From Fulvia fulva (Eukaryota; Ascomycota; Dothideomycetes; Mycosphaerellales; Mycosphaerellaceae), in contig NC_063018.1 in the NCBI RefSeq assembly GCF_020509005.1, forward strand, positions 3,782,001-3,846,000: a stretch of DNA of 64,000 nucleotides. Direction: 5' to 3'. Below, in pieces: positions 11,606 through 22,703 of the stretch. The notes below the pieces were generated by a model. The model did no database searches. It was not told the DNA's origin and saw only the letters and a program-made list of their open reading frames with translations. The stretch's first letter is position 1; the number at the start of each line of letters is the position of its first letter. The position numbers and the translations under genes are program-made.

Positions 11606-14338
11606 ATGGAGGAGGACGACAAGTACAAACAATACGCCCACATAGCCATCCCCACATACGATGAGGCCACGTCTTCGAGACCGTCATCGTTACAGAATTT
11701 CCGCGGACCAGGAGAAGTAAGCGACGATGCCGAAAGGCAAGGGTTACTGCCTCAGGAGAGCACATATCGCCCGCCGACAGTAGAATCACCCCGGTCCAGT
11801 GACGATAGCGACCTTCGACTGCCGGAAGTCACAGGCGATGGCGACGGTGACAGGCGGAGAGTGGAAGAGCTGGACTACCTCGACCCATCAGCACCCGATC
11901 CGTCGCAACGGCAGTCCTTATATCATCGAGCGCGATTACGCTCCAAGTGGACACAGCACATCACGAACATTGGCGCGACACTATCCGCGATACGACTACC
12001 TTCGTTCCGATCATTATATACACCTGTCTCAGGTGGCGAGACAACCTCGACCGAACCACCCCCGTCACTTCCTTCTCGATTCTCCCAACTCCCCTCGATA
12101 CCCGATCGATATCGAATGTCCGCTGGGACGATAGCGCGTTTATGCGGTCTACTTTTCATTGCGATGGTCATATATGGCCTTTTCATTCTTGACGTGTTCC
12201 CGGGTAATGGCCGTGGCTTCATGGGGACCCGATTCGATCCGGAGTCAGTGCGCAAGTATGTGCAAGAGCATGTGGATGCTGCGCGGATAGAGGAGTACTT
12301 GACACATATCAGTGGTTACGACCACGTTGCAGGAACAGCCGGCGATTTGTACATGGCAGAGTGGATGCGGGAACGCTGGATCAACGAAGGTAACCTGGAT
12401 GACGTGGCTTTGGCCAGCTACTATGCGTATCTCAATTACCCGACTCAAGATGGACGTGAAGTCAGTATTGTCGCCCCGGAAGAGCAAAAGTGGACAGCGC
12501 GGTTGGAAGAGGATATCTTGGACATGAACAAGGTCCAGACACTAGCTTGGCACGGACTGAGCAAGTCTGGTGAGGTCGAAGGACATTTAATATATGCCAA
12601 TGGGGGCAGTAAAGAGGACTTTGCCTGGCTGGTGGAGAATGGCGTAAACTTGAATGGCAGCATTGCGCTCATGCGGTATTACAGTACGCAGAACGATCTG
12701 TCGCAGAAGGTGCAGGCCGCGCAGCATGTAGGATGTGTTGGAGCGCTTGTGTACTCGGATCCGAAGCTTGACGGCGCCGTGTTGGGTGCAGTGTGGCCAG
12801 ATGGACCGTGGAGACCGGAAAGTTCTCTGCAGAGGGGAAGTGTTGCTATGTCGGACCGGATACTCGGGGACCCCTTGACGCCGGGCTTTGCTAGCACACA
12901 GGATGCAAAACGTGAGAAAATCGACGGCAATCCTGCTTTGAGTCAAATACCATCACTACCACTTGCATGGCGAGACGCAAAGGTTCTCCTGGAGCACTTG
13001 GAAGGCAAAGGAAAGCAGGTTCCCAAAGATTGGGTAGGTGGCGACCAAGGGTTCGTCAAGAATTGGTCCGCTGGAGACTCGGAAGGACTGCGTGTGCACC
13101 TGAAGAATTTGAACGATGAGAGCGAGAAACAACAGATTTGGAACGTCCACGGCTTGATTGAAGGGCTGGAACAGGCAGAGAAGAAGATCCTGGTCGGCAG
13201 CCATCGCGATGCCTGGTGCTTTGGTGCAGTGGATCCAGGCAGTGGATCTGCTGTGCTCATGGAAGTGGTCCAGATCTTCGGACAACTGCGAAAGCTCGGA
13301 TGGCGGCCTCTACGTACGATCGAGTTCGTCTCCTGGGACGCCAAGGAGTACAATATGGTCGGCAGCACCGAGTACGTGGAAGATAGTCTCGACTCACTAC
13401 GCGACAACGGCATAGCATACCTGAATGTAGACGCCGGCCTTTACGGCCCAGATCCTGTCTTCAGAGCCGCCGGCAGCCCAGTCTGGAAACGAGCGGTCCT
13501 CCACGTCCTAGACCGCGTTTCAACACCGGGCGACAACGCCGCAACACTCAAGCAAATCTGGGACGAACGGAAAACAAAATTCGGCGGGCTCGGCACAGAC
13601 GGCGACTATGCCCCCTTCCAGATGATAGCGGGAATCAGCTCCGTTGACTTCGGTTTCGAAGGCGCGCGCCTCAAGCATGGATATCCAGCCCATTCGTGCT
13701 ATGAGACCCTGGACTGGGTGAAGCAATTCAGCGATCCGGACTTTAGCTGGCATAGAACGCTGGCACAAGTCTGGGCACTCTTGATCCTCGAGATGGCGGA
13801 TCGTCCAATACTACCGTTCGATCTGAAGACGTACGCGGATGCTATCAAGGGCTCTTATATCAGTACCCTCATGACCTATGCGTCTGTCCAAGCGGAGAAA
13901 GTCCCCGGCCACTCATCCCTCGAATCCAACAGCTTCTCCCTCCAGCCCCTCCGCGACGCAGCGGACGAGTTGACTCGCGTCGCGGAAGAATTCCACCGCT
14001 TCGAAGACATCTGGACGGCCAACGTCCTCGGTGCCGGCGGCCTCGAATCTGCGAGCTTCGCGAAGAGACGTATGGCTTTCAACCAGAAATTGTCCAACTT
14101 TGATAGGAATTTGCTTGACCTGCCCGAAAGTCCTATTGATCCGTACGTTCATGGACTACCTGGGCGGGAGCAGTTTAAGCATGTTATCTTTGGACCGCAC
14201 GATTTTGAGAGTGGGAGGATGTCATATTTTCCGACTGTCATGGATGCGTTGCAGCGTGGGAATTTTAGTCTGGCGCAGGAGAGGGTGGAGAGGGTTGCGG
14301 GGGTTATTAGGAGGGCGACGGATGAGTTGAAGAGTTGA
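11606..14338 (+). CDS. Type II membrane M28 peptidase-like protein (transferrin receptor / PSMA family)
   Basis: Intronless, 910 aa. A long Ser/Pro-rich cytoplasmic tail with an early IPTYDEA motif, resembling a PY-type sorting signal, precedes one membrane segment at about residues 178-198. Then come a PA-like region and the M28 zinc-peptidase fold. Metal ligands of the glutamate carboxypeptidase II family are visible: His533 (SHRDAW), Asp543 (DPGSG), Glu581 (WDAKEY), Asp609 (NVDAG) and His696 (PAHSCYE). The neighbouring catalytic-base Glu of the family's D-A-E-E motif is Lys580 here, so catalysis may be lost although metal binding looks possible. The yeast relatives Tre1, Tre2 and Vps70 act in vacuolar or endosomal sorting, a reasonable role. 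The C-terminal dimerisation domain is complete. Confidence 0.9.
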   Translation: MEEDDKYKQYAHIAIPTYDEATSSRPSSLQNFRGPGEVSDDAERQGLLPQESTYRPPTVESPRSSDDSDLRLPEVTGDGDGDRRRVEELDYLDPSAPDPSQRQSLYHRARLRSKWTQHITNIGATLSAIRLPSFRSLYTPVSGGETTSTEPPPSLPSRFSQLPSIPDRYRMSAGTIARLCGLLFIAMVIYGLFILDVFPGNGRGFMGTRFDPESVRKYVQEHVDAARIEEYLTHISGYDHVAGTAGDLYMAEWMRERWINEGNLDDVALASYYAYLNYPTQDGREVSIVAPEEQKWTARLEEDILDMNKVQTLAWHGLSKSGEVEGHLIYANGGSKEDFAWLVENGVNLNGSIALMRYYSTQNDLSQKVQAAQHVGCVGALVYSDPKLDGAVLGAVWPDGPWRPESSLQRGSVAMSDRILGDPLTPGFASTQDAKREKIDGNPALSQIPSLPLAWRDAKVLLEHLEGKGKQVPKDWVGGDQGFVKNWSAGDSEGLRVHLKNLNDESEKQQIWNVHGLIEGLEQAEKKILVGSHRDAWCFGAVDPGSGSAVLMEVVQIFGQLRKLGWRPLRTIEFVSWDAKEYNMVGSTEYVEDSLDSLRDNGIAYLNVDAGLYGPDPVFRAAGSPVWKRAVLHVLDRVSTPGDNAATLKQIWDERKTKFGGLGTDGDYAPFQMIAGISSVDFGFEGARLKHGYPAHSCYETLDWVKQFSDPDFSWHRTLAQVWALLILEMADRPILPFDLKTYADAIKGSYISTLMTYASVQAEKVPGHSSLESNSFSLQPLRDAADELTRVAEEFHRFEDIWTANVLGAGGLESASFAKRRMAFNQKLSNFDRNLLDLPESPIDPYVHGLPGREQFKHVIFGPHDFESGRMSYFPTVMDALQRGNFSLAQERVERVAGVIRRATDELKS

Positions 14339-14507
14339 TGGGCTTCTTTAGTGAGGGTATCGATTTTGTTTGTCCTGTGTTTGATTCCGTAGCGTGGCAT
14401 TGCGATGGCGTTTAGGGACTTATCCCAGAGTAATTAAGCCTGGGTGTGGAATGTGGATAGTGAATCATACTTTTCTGCTACTCTGTATTCTGACCATGTA
14501 TGCGTCG

Positions 14508-15010
14508 CTATGCTCTAGGCTGCGCCGTGCTTAAAAATGATGGCGCCTTGGCCTCATGATCGCTTCCTCTAACGCAGCATGTCTGAAGTGACTGCTCGAT
14601 TAGAAGCAACTCTGTCCGCATCTTCGGATGTCTGTTCCTGCATCGCCATCGCAGGGCAGGCAATTCTCTCTCTCCGCCATTCGTGCCGAAGAAGAGCTTC
14701 TCCTGAATTTTGCTGGACGTGGTGACGGTATTCTGGAATTGGTGGCAGAGCCGCTGGCTCGTAAAGATGGTTGAGGCTATGAGAAAAAGATAGTGTCAGC
14801 GATACTTGAGGTGGCATGATCGTTTTCTCGGCACCTAGCGCTGAGGCTGAGAAGTATCACACGTTTGTGTTCGCACTTACCTGGCGACTCAAGCACGATC
14901 TGCTCGAGACGTTCCGCGGTGTCTGCGAGTTGTGTCGCATGTGTAGCTCGTCGTGATTTCCTCTCGTTGTGCCAGGCGACTGCCACGACGACACTTTCGA
15001 AAAGTACCGC
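14508..15010 (-). pseudogene. F-box paralogue remnant (copy 1 of tandem array)
   Basis: Two short homologous blocks remain. One has the F-box helix AERLEQIVLESPG ending at 14881. After a 104-bp intron (14777-14880, GTAAGT...CATAG), the second reads STIFTSQRLCHQFQN and then KIQEKLFF. It closely matches the two downstream copies, and the intron resembles the one at the same place in copy 2. Beyond about 30 codons the frame drifts into unrelated sequence and stops at 14508, and the N-terminus lacks the MPKRK-type start. Almost the whole substrate-side domain is missing. It is most likely a decaying duplicate. Confidence 0.65.
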
Positions 15011-15205
15011 GCCCCAGATGATGTTCCAGGGAGGGGCGCATAACTGTGGGAATGTATGCCATGTTGATGTCGGCGCAGCGCTGTGGGTGATATCGAGTAT
15101 GAGCTCCTCTCTATGCAATGATCTCGATGTCTCGAATGCGTCCTCTGCGCTTTCAAATTTCTCTCGAGGAGTCGACGGGATCCCTCTCTCGACCTGAGTC
15201 CCTGC

Positions 15206-16121
15206 TCAAAGTGACTGACGATTTTCAGACCAGGCTGGGCCGTAGCGCTCGTTGTGTTCGTCTATGATCTCATGGGTGGTGAGTAGCACACGTTGTAGCT
15301 TCAATTGAGTGAAAGTCAGAGTGGCCTCGCCTTGATACTTCTGCTCCATGTCCCTGACGATAGGCATGATCCGTGCTCCATATAGTGTCCGGTGGTTCGC
15401 GTAGCCCACGTCAGAAGGGTCGACTCTCTCGAGTATAACGAGTGCACCTGGCGTTCTCATCGCTTCTACCACGTCCCCCACTGTAATTCCTGTTGCGGAT
15501 GTTGTCTGCGTTGCACCAACACCTCGCACCAAGTCTCCGACAGACCATTCGCACTGTAGCCTGGCGGAGAGTATAGGAATGTCTGCGAGATGCATGGAGC
15601 TACATGATAGCTTCTGTGTTTCATCGCGTAGTAGCCTGACCATTGCAGCGTGGAGTTTATCAGAGAATTTGACCGTATCGCCGATCAGCCACCTGAGAGA
15701 CCAAGATTCACCGAGTGAACGAGACATATTGTTGACTCGAGCTGGCACTGTTGAGAAGTCCGTTCGCTCTCTATCCTCTTCCAGGCGTAGAATTGGAGTT
15801 GCAATGTTCCGTGGTTCGGCTAGGATGAAACGGTCAGGAGTGCTGTTGACGCGGAGGAAGAGTTTCTCCTGGATCTTGCTTGAAGTTCTGACGATGTCCT
15901 GGAACTGGTGGCAGACTCGCTGGCTTGTAAAGATGGAGAAGGCTGTGTGAACAGAAGATTGTCAGCTATACTCGAGTCCAGAAGGACTGACTATGCGCAT
16001 TCGGCGATGGAGCTAGGAGGTATCGCATATATGTTCCTCACTTACCTGGCAGCTCAAGCATGATCTGCTCGAGGAGCTCTGCAGTCTCAAAGACTGCACG
16101 GCGCGCTGCATCGGTAGTCAT
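15206..16121 (-). CDS. F-box domain protein, tandem copy 2 with lost canonical start
   Basis: Exons 16121-16046 and 15942-15206, with a 103-bp intron (15943-16045) inside the F-box, give 270 aa from the internal Met of RRMTTDAARR. The F-box (AELLEQIMLELP then FTSQRVCHQFQDIV) would bind Skp1 in an SCF ubiquitin ligase, and the C-terminal region would select substrate. The paralogous start ATGCC(G/C)AAACG is ATCCCAAAGCG here (16275-16273), while the rest of that first exon and its intron (16173-16227) are intact. The original start codon has therefore been lost. The gene may still work from the internal Met, or may be an early pseudogene. The C-terminal domain is full length relative to copy 3. 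Confidence 0.65.
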
Positions 16122-16519
16122 ACGCCGCGTGACTCGAAGAATGCCCGTAGCTGCCTGCGGTGCGGCGCGCTTCTTGTATATGGTGTCAGCTTTAGGGTCA
16201 TCATTGTAGGTTTCATTGCAGGCCCACCTTGTTTGCTGTGATTGTGGTCTGTGCGACCACCTTTCGCTTTGGGATGTTGTCAGAGGATAGATGGTACGTG
16301 TCGTGGTGTTGTCTGTGGCGTGTTTGTTTGAGCTTCTGTCAGCAGAAAGATGGGTTGGAAAGAAGAGGGAGAAGACTCGGTGGATAGGAAGTTTGTTCGC
16401 GGAAAGTACGTCACGTGCGTTGTTCGCATCCATTCACTTTCAGTGTACTTCCCAATCCGCTTGCCGTCACATGTCTCCGCCAAAACCTGTGTTTCTGGAC
16501 AGTAAAAGCAGCGCTGACC

Positions 16520-17459
16520 CTATACAGCGCTTTCGTCTCCATCCCTCTGCAGGCGCTGCTCCCTCTCCTCTTGTGTTGGCAGCACTACATCGCGCAAGCG
16601 TACGAGATTGAACTGAAGCTTTGCACTTTGGCCGTGCTTCAGCTCCATGTGCTCAATAGCTTGCATGAGACTATCGCATGGAAGCTTCACTCGTTCCCAT
16701 CGACCGTCACGACCGCTCTCATAGACGTGTTGAGCACCTTCACCGGATCGGTGCTCTCTTATCGCCTCGATCACATCTCGCACTGTGATGCCAGTCGGAA
16801 TGCTGATGTCTGTCATGACCGTACCAGCTGCGGCAACACCGACGGACCAATCAAAGCACACGGTAGCAGAGAAGGAAGGAGTGTCGGTGAAGCTCATCTT
16901 TGCGCAAGACAGGACCTTGGTGCTGTCTCGCAAGGACTGTATGACTGCATCGTGCATTTTCTCGAGGGGCTTGAACAGAGTACCGTTCCGCATTCTGTGG
17001 TCCAAAGGCCGTTGGAAAAGGCGAAAGAAGTCGTTGCAGCGTGCTGATACTGTCACAAAGTCGGCACGGTCGCTTCCGTCTTCGAGGAGGTAGGCTGCAC
17101 CGCTGGGGCGGACCACCGGCCAGCGCTCGTAATCGCTAGAAGTGCGGAAGAATAGTACCTTCTGGATGCTGCTCGAAGTCGTCACAATATCTTGGAATTG
17201 GTGACAGACTCGCTGGCTCGTCAGGATAGTGGCAGGCGGCAACTGTAACATGATCTGCTCGAGCAGTTCGGCAGTATCGAAGACGGCACGAATAGCAGCA
17301 TCAGTGGCCATGCGGCGAGTGACGCGATGGGTACTCGACGTTGCTGGAGCGTGCTTTTCCTGTCGCATGTTAGTCACAAGGTCCTCGGACTGTCAAAGCT
17401 CTCCGTGCACTCCCCTTGCTGACCGTGCCTGCATCTTGAGTCGCCTTCCGCTTCGGCAT
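16520..17459 (-). CDS. F-box domain protein, tandem copy 3 (intact)
   Basis: Exon 1 (17459-17424, MPKRKATQDAGT) and exon 2 (17359-16520), with a 64-bp intron, give 291 aa. The F-box spans about residues 35-75 (DTAELLEQIMLQLPPATILTSQ split by no intron, then QRVCHQF). The remainder is a domain shared with copies 1, 2 and the 63-kb gene, with conserved blocks DWSVGV and GITVRDVIEAI. A Skp1-binding SCF adaptor role is inferred from the F-box. The target is unknown. This family is multicopy and rapidly diverging. The start is chosen because the MPKRK first exon recurs in paralogues. Confidence 0.8.
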
Positions 17460-19170
17460 GTTGGTTGTGGTAGGCTGTGTGGCGGGGAAAGAGCGCGACA
17501 GATTCTTGAAGCTAGTCTACAAGCCAGCAATTGAGACATTCGCTTGTTACATTCTCATTCACTGCGCGTAGTACATCGCTGCATTTGAGTGAATGCTTGA
17601 CACGGAAATGGTGTGACCCATTTCTCGCTTCGAGTAGACTCCTGCGGTCGAGAGTGCCTGCGGCGACTTGTGAAGATCGACATAGCTGTTCCTATGGCGG
17701 TGTTGCGGTCACGTCTTCCCCCGGCCCTCACGAGACCGGACTTCGCAGCAGAAGTCGTTCTCTTCCATGTCAGACATTCGCGCTCCTGGCCTTCCTGCCG
17801 GTATTCGTCAAGAAGCGCCATGGCAACGGATCTCCCATAGAGTGATCCCCGAGTTGCATATACAAGACTTCATGGCTCTGTATATCTGGCACAAGTGTCG
17901 GTCTGTTCCGAGTATGTTCACCTGAGATGGCAGTCAACGATGATGTTAAGTGATGTTGGTGAGAACAACGATTATAGTCCGAGGCCTCCTGAAAAAAGAC
18001 GTGGCCGCCGTGCTCGAAAAGCAACAGCGGTTGTGGCCTGCAAAGAGTATTTCAAGCACCTTTTGCAGAGCGAATGTTGTCGGAGCGATGCACCTATCGA
18101 CCACATCTGCGTCGCAAGCAGTCGTTGCGCTCGGGTATTGCTATTGTAACGATTCAGAAGTACTCGGATTCCCGTTCAGGCAACCAGCTCTTTGGTCAAG
18201 AGCCCTTGATCCTGTTTGACACAGTAGTACAGCTCGAGACCAACTATCTGTTTACCTGAACTTGGTCTGCGGCCAGCGCGTCTCATTGGCTCAACACTCC
18301 TTGGCTGTGAAGCCGTTGTCCGCCAAAGTTGGACATCCCGTGGCTTGCTTGTGCATGGCTTGTGTGCATGATGTGTCTCGTTCAACATGAGCCATGGTTT
18401 TGTGTTCGCTGTTATGCAACGAGAGGTCGGCCACGAGATGATGCTCGAGAGGCTATGAGCTGAGGCCGGATCCTCGTGGAACAGGAGTACCCGGACTGTT
18501 CCTGAAGCCGGTCCGTTAAGCTCAGAGGCTGCAGCAGCAGCTTGGCACCGAGTACGTCCGTATTATCTTGGACTGTGACGCAGCTGCGAAACGCATGCCA
18601 AGAATGTCGTTGATGATATGGTACATAGGAAGTTTGGCTGCTCCCAAAGTGAAAGCTGGAGTGAAGTGACAACGCAGATTCCTGCCACGCTAGACGTCAT
18701 AAGGTTCCTGACGGCGCCGATCTGTCGCGAGCTCCTTCCTTGGCTTGTGACCGTTTCAAGGATGGTGAGCTCTGTCTGCTTTTTATACTTTATCATGATC
18801 TTATCTTCTTCACTCACTGACATCGGACATTTGAAGGTGACTGGCTTCAAGGGAGCTTCCTAATCTAGTATCTCATTGAAAGCATCGACAGCGACATCAC
18901 CACGACGAGTTGCTTTTCCGAAGAAGAACCGTACTATCGATACCTTAGGGCCGAATGAAAGTGAAGTCACACGGTGGGGCAGCTACGAAACGCGTTCAAG
19001 AAAAGTTGCCAACGGATTTCACCTTACCACAGAATCCACAACAAACTTCGAGAGTCACTCTATCCCCTTGACTCACCTAATCACCTACGCCGACCTTGAT
19101 CAATTCCCTCGCCGGCACCGACCCCATCCTCGCCGCGAACCACGAGCACAATCACCACAACACCGCCAAC
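17460..19170. other. Intergenic, 1.7 kb, upstream of phosphofructokinase
   Basis: Only short overlapping ORFs on both strands are seen, none with recognisable motifs or a convincing start and splice pattern. The right part must contain the promoter and 5' UTR of the phosphofructokinase gene. An unrecognised small gene cannot be excluded. Confidence 0.4.
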
Positions 19171-21695
19171 ATGCCACCGAACACGCTCGCGGCTGGCGGG
19201 AAGCGCATTGCGGTCATGACCTCTGGAGGTGACTCCCCAGGCATGAGTGGAGCTGTGCGCGCTGTAGTGCGCCAGACTCTCATCGAAGGCTGCACCAGCT
19301 ATGCTGTCTACCAAGGTTACGAAGGTCTCGTACGCGGAGGAGATCTGATACGCGAGATGAATTGGGAGGATGTAAGAGGCTGGCTCTCTGAGGGTGGCAC
19401 ACTCATCGGATCTGCCCGATGCAAATCGTTCATGGAGAGACCCGGACGACTCACAGCGGCCAACAACATGATCGAGAAGAGCATCGATGCCCTTATTGTC
19501 TGCGGCGGCGACGGCTCACTTACAGGAGCAGACAAGTTCAGAGGAGAGTGGCCAAGCCTCATGGACGAGCTTGTCTCGACCGGCAAACGTACGGAAGAAG
19601 AGGTCAAGCCTTTCAGACATCTCAACATTGTTGGTCTGGTTGGCTCTATCGACAACGACCTGAGTGGTACCGATGCCACCATTGGCTGCTACACGGCTCT
19701 GGGTAACATCTGCGATGTCATCAGTAAGGTGGACACGACAGCGTTCTCGCACCAGCGTGCCTTCGTCGTGGAGGTCATGGGCAGACATTGCGGCTGGCTG
19801 GCACTCATGTCTGGTCTCGCGACTGGCGCTGACTACGTCTTCTGCCCAGAGACTCCTCCATCTCAGGACTGGAAGGCGGAATTATGCGACGTTGTCAAGC
19901 AACACAGAGCGATGGGGAAACAACATACTATCGTCATTGTGGCCGAAGGTGCCCATGACCGCGACCTGAACCCCATCAAGCCAGACATGGTTAAGGATGT
20001 CCTGTCCGATGATGTCGGCCTCGACACAAGAGTCTCCACCCTTGGCCACCTGCAGCGTGGAGGAGCACCTTGCGCCTTCGATCGCGTGTTAGCAACGCTT
20101 CAAGGCGTTGAGGCCGTCAAGGCTGTACTCGATGCTACTCCAGACACGCCATCGCCAGTAATTTGCATGGTCAACAACAAGATTGTTCGAAAGAACCTCA
20201 TGGACGCGATCGCACAAACGAACGACGTGACAGCCAAAATCGGCAGAAAGGAGTTTACTGCCGCAATGAAAGGCAGAGACACTGACTTCGTCGAAAGCTT
20301 CGAGGCATTCAAGATCATCAATTCCACCGACAACACGAAGATTTTGCTGCCGCAAGGAAAGCGCATGCGTGTCGGCATCATCCATGTCGGCGCGCCCGCC
20401 GGTGGCATGAACGCGGCCACTCGTGCGGCTGTAGCGTACCTCACAGCGCGCGGACATACGCCTGTCGCCTTCCACAATGGATTCTCCGGGCTGTGCCGCC
20501 ACCACGATGACAAACCAATTGGCTCAGTTCGCGAGTTGACCTGGCTCCAAGCCGAAAGCTGGGGATCTAAGGGAAGTTCAGAGATTGGAACAAACCGCTC
20601 CCTGCCATCCGAGGACTTCAAGACAACCGCATACTGCCTGGAGAAGTACAAGATCGATGCACTCTTCGTTGTCGGAGGGTTCGAGGCCTTCACTGCAGTT
20701 TCCGAGCTGGAATCGGCCCGTGCCAAGTACGATGCATTTAAGATCCCGATGGTCATTTTGCCGGCGACCGTGTCGAACAATGTTCCAGGTACGTACTGAA
20801 GTTGAAGGGTAGGGGGGGTTAGCGCAATCGATTGTGGAGTGCTCGATATGTGCACTGAACGATGCGCTCCCGTCCTCGTTCCATAACATATCCCAAGCTA
20901 ATAATCTTCTTCGCTAGGTACCGAATACTCCCTCGGCTCGGATACTTGCTTGAACCAGTTGACGAGCTTTTGCGACGCCATTAAACTATCTGCCGGCGGA
21001 ACTCGTCGCCGTGTTTTTGTTGTAGAGACTCAAGGCGGCGCGTCGGGGTACATCCCTACGCTGGCTGGACTCGCGGTCGGCGCCGTGGTTGTCTACACGC
21101 CAGAGGAGGGCATCACCCATGAGATGCTGGCCAAAGACATCGAGTATCTGAAGGATCAGTTCGCCGACGACACTGGCACCGCGCGGAATGGTAAGATCAT
21201 TCTTCGCAGCGAAAAAGCCTGCGACGTCTACACCACAAAGTTCCTCGCCGACGCCATTAAGAAGGCGGCGGGCGGAAAGTTCGATGCCAAAACCTCGGTC
21301 CCGGGTCACTACCAGCAAGGTATGTACCGAGTCCTACATCAGTATCAGTTGCTGAGGCACTGTCACGTCTCCCTCGAGCATAACTAACACTCTGTTTGAT
21401 AGGCAACATCCCCAGTCCTATGGATCGTGTGCGGGCTATCCAACTTGCCATCAAGTCCCTCCAGCTTATCGAGACCTACACCGGCAAGAGCAAAGACCAG
21501 ATTGCAGCAGATCCAATGTCCGCTGCACTCATTGGTATTCGTGGTGCGAACGTCACTTTCGATGGTGTGGAGCATATCGGGCGTGAAGAGACAGACTGGA
21601 AGCATCGCCGTCCGAAGGACGAGTTCTGGATGGAGATGGCCGATGTGGTCAATGCTCTGAGTGGTCGTCGCAAGGCCAAAGGAGCTGCTCTCTAG
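19171..21695 (+). CDS. PFK1: ATP-dependent 6-phosphofructokinase
   Basis: Three exons (19171-20788, 20918-21319, 21403-21695; introns of 129 and 83 bp) encode 770 aa, typical for the duplicated eukaryotic enzyme. It phosphorylates fructose 6-phosphate in the committing step of glycolysis in the cytosol. The N-terminal half is catalytic: GGDSPGM and GGDGSLTGA bind ATP, SIDNDLSGTD carries the catalytic Asp, and MGRHCGWLA binds substrate. The C-terminal half begins near RVGIIHVGAPAGGMNAATRA and is the allosteric copy, where fructose 2,6-bisphosphate acts in the family. The start is the first in-frame ATG (MPPNTLAAGGKR). The intron junctions restore the conserved PGTEYS and YQQGN. Confidence 0.97.
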
Positions 21696-22146
21696 GGCAG
21701 ACCGGCTCTGATGAATGCGAGATCCCGAGAGTACCGTCCGGGTGCTTCTAACCTTTATAGACTTTCTGAGCGAGCGAGTCCGGCGTTTGGGGAACAGCAG
21801 AAAGGCTTGATGACGGGGGCACATGTGCATAGATAGATCTACTTGCTCTTGTATAGAGACCACGGCTTGATGAATGCAATAATTATGATGCAGAATCGTT
21901 CCATAGCTCTTTATGCAGCTCTAAGTTGCAATCGCTTTCTGGCGTGCTGTGGCCATCGTCTCTTCTTCGAGCCTTCACTCCATAATCCATGCTGGACGCC
22001 TGACGCCTTCGCTAACTTCATCACATTCCCAGTCGGATCCCATCATAATAGCAGTTCCTTAAAGCACACCATCGTGCTCTCCGGGAAGCCTTTTAACGCG
22101 CTTCTGCTCCCAATTATCCAAATCCTTTGCTGCCAATTTCTACGCT
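21696..22146. other. Intergenic between converging PFK1 and COX16
   Basis: About 450 bp of 3' flanking sequence between tail-to-tail genes. No additional gene is seen; it presumably holds both polyadenylation regions. Confidence 0.5.
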
Positions 22147-22464
22147 TCACGTCAGCACTCCCGACTCCCATACGCCATTGTCGCCTCCCCAACTTACATA
22201 ATACTCCTCCTTCAAGTCAATCCTCCGCTTCTCCTTCCCGATGCCCAACTCTTCGCCTTTCGTCATCTGCCGCACTTTTCGGTCGTGGCGCTCGTAGCGT
22301 AGGGCTGTGGCGGGCGTGAGGAAGAAGGAGCCGGCGAGCATTACGGCGATGAAGGGAAAGCCAAAGAGCGCGAAGGGGTGTCGGGCGAGGAGAGCGCGGT
22401 ATTTGGAGGCGATGGTGTTGGATTGGCTGGAGGAGACGAACTTGCGGGAGGGGAAGATGGCCAT
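22147..22464 (-). CDS. COX16: Cytochrome c oxidase assembly protein COX16, mitochondrial
   Basis: 105 aa from the ATG of MAIFPSRKF. The frame stays open to a TTG/ATG at 22566, but family members start at about this position and the extra 34 residues look unlike them. Cox16 is an inner-membrane protein needed for complex IV assembly. One transmembrane helix (FGFPFIAVMLAGSFFLTP) is followed by the family's diagnostic ALRYERHDRKVRQ and an EEYY motif. Its start lies 239 bp from that of the divergent MEC1 homologue, so they may share a promoter. Confidence 0.9.
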   Translation of the reverse strand: MAIFPSRKFVSSSQSNTIASKYRALLARHPFALFGFPFIAVMLAGSFFLTPATALRYERHDRKVRQMTKGEELGIGKEKRRIDLKEEYYVSWGGDNGVWESGVLT

Positions 22465-22703
22465 CTTGGTGGGTTGGCTGTGGTAGAGGCGGAAGACGAT
22501 GATGGAGTGGGCGGTGGAGGTGAATGTAGCTTCGAAGGCTTCATCAATATTTAGTTGAGCGGTCATGAACCATCGATGACCACACGCGTGGATTAGAGTT
22601 CACAAAGTGGGCATTTCACGCGGCTGCCTTTCACGCGTCTCCCTCAATCTCGACTTCATCTCCCGACCTGTGCTTGACATGGTACGCGTCCGCCGTGGTC
22701 AAG
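22465..22703. promoter_or_regulatory. Compact divergent promoter, COX16 / MEC1
   Basis: Only 239 bp separate the two start codons (or 137 bp if the longer COX16 frame is used), so the promoters must overlap. No specific element was identified. Confidence 0.5.

Noticed and set aside
9686..14338. A secondary-metabolite cluster around the MBOAT gene
   Set aside because: No polyketide, peptide or terpene synthase or cluster-specific regulator lies nearby; the neighbours are a xylanase and an M28 protein.
17460..19170. Overlapping ORFs of 60-95 codons upstream of phosphofructokinase
   Set aside because: They overlap on both strands with no motif, splice logic or consistent codon bias, as expected by chance in GC-balanced DNA.
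22465..22566. Longer COX16 start at 22566
   Set aside because: The additional 34 residues do not resemble Cox16 N-termini, whereas MAIFPSRKF is where the family usually begins.
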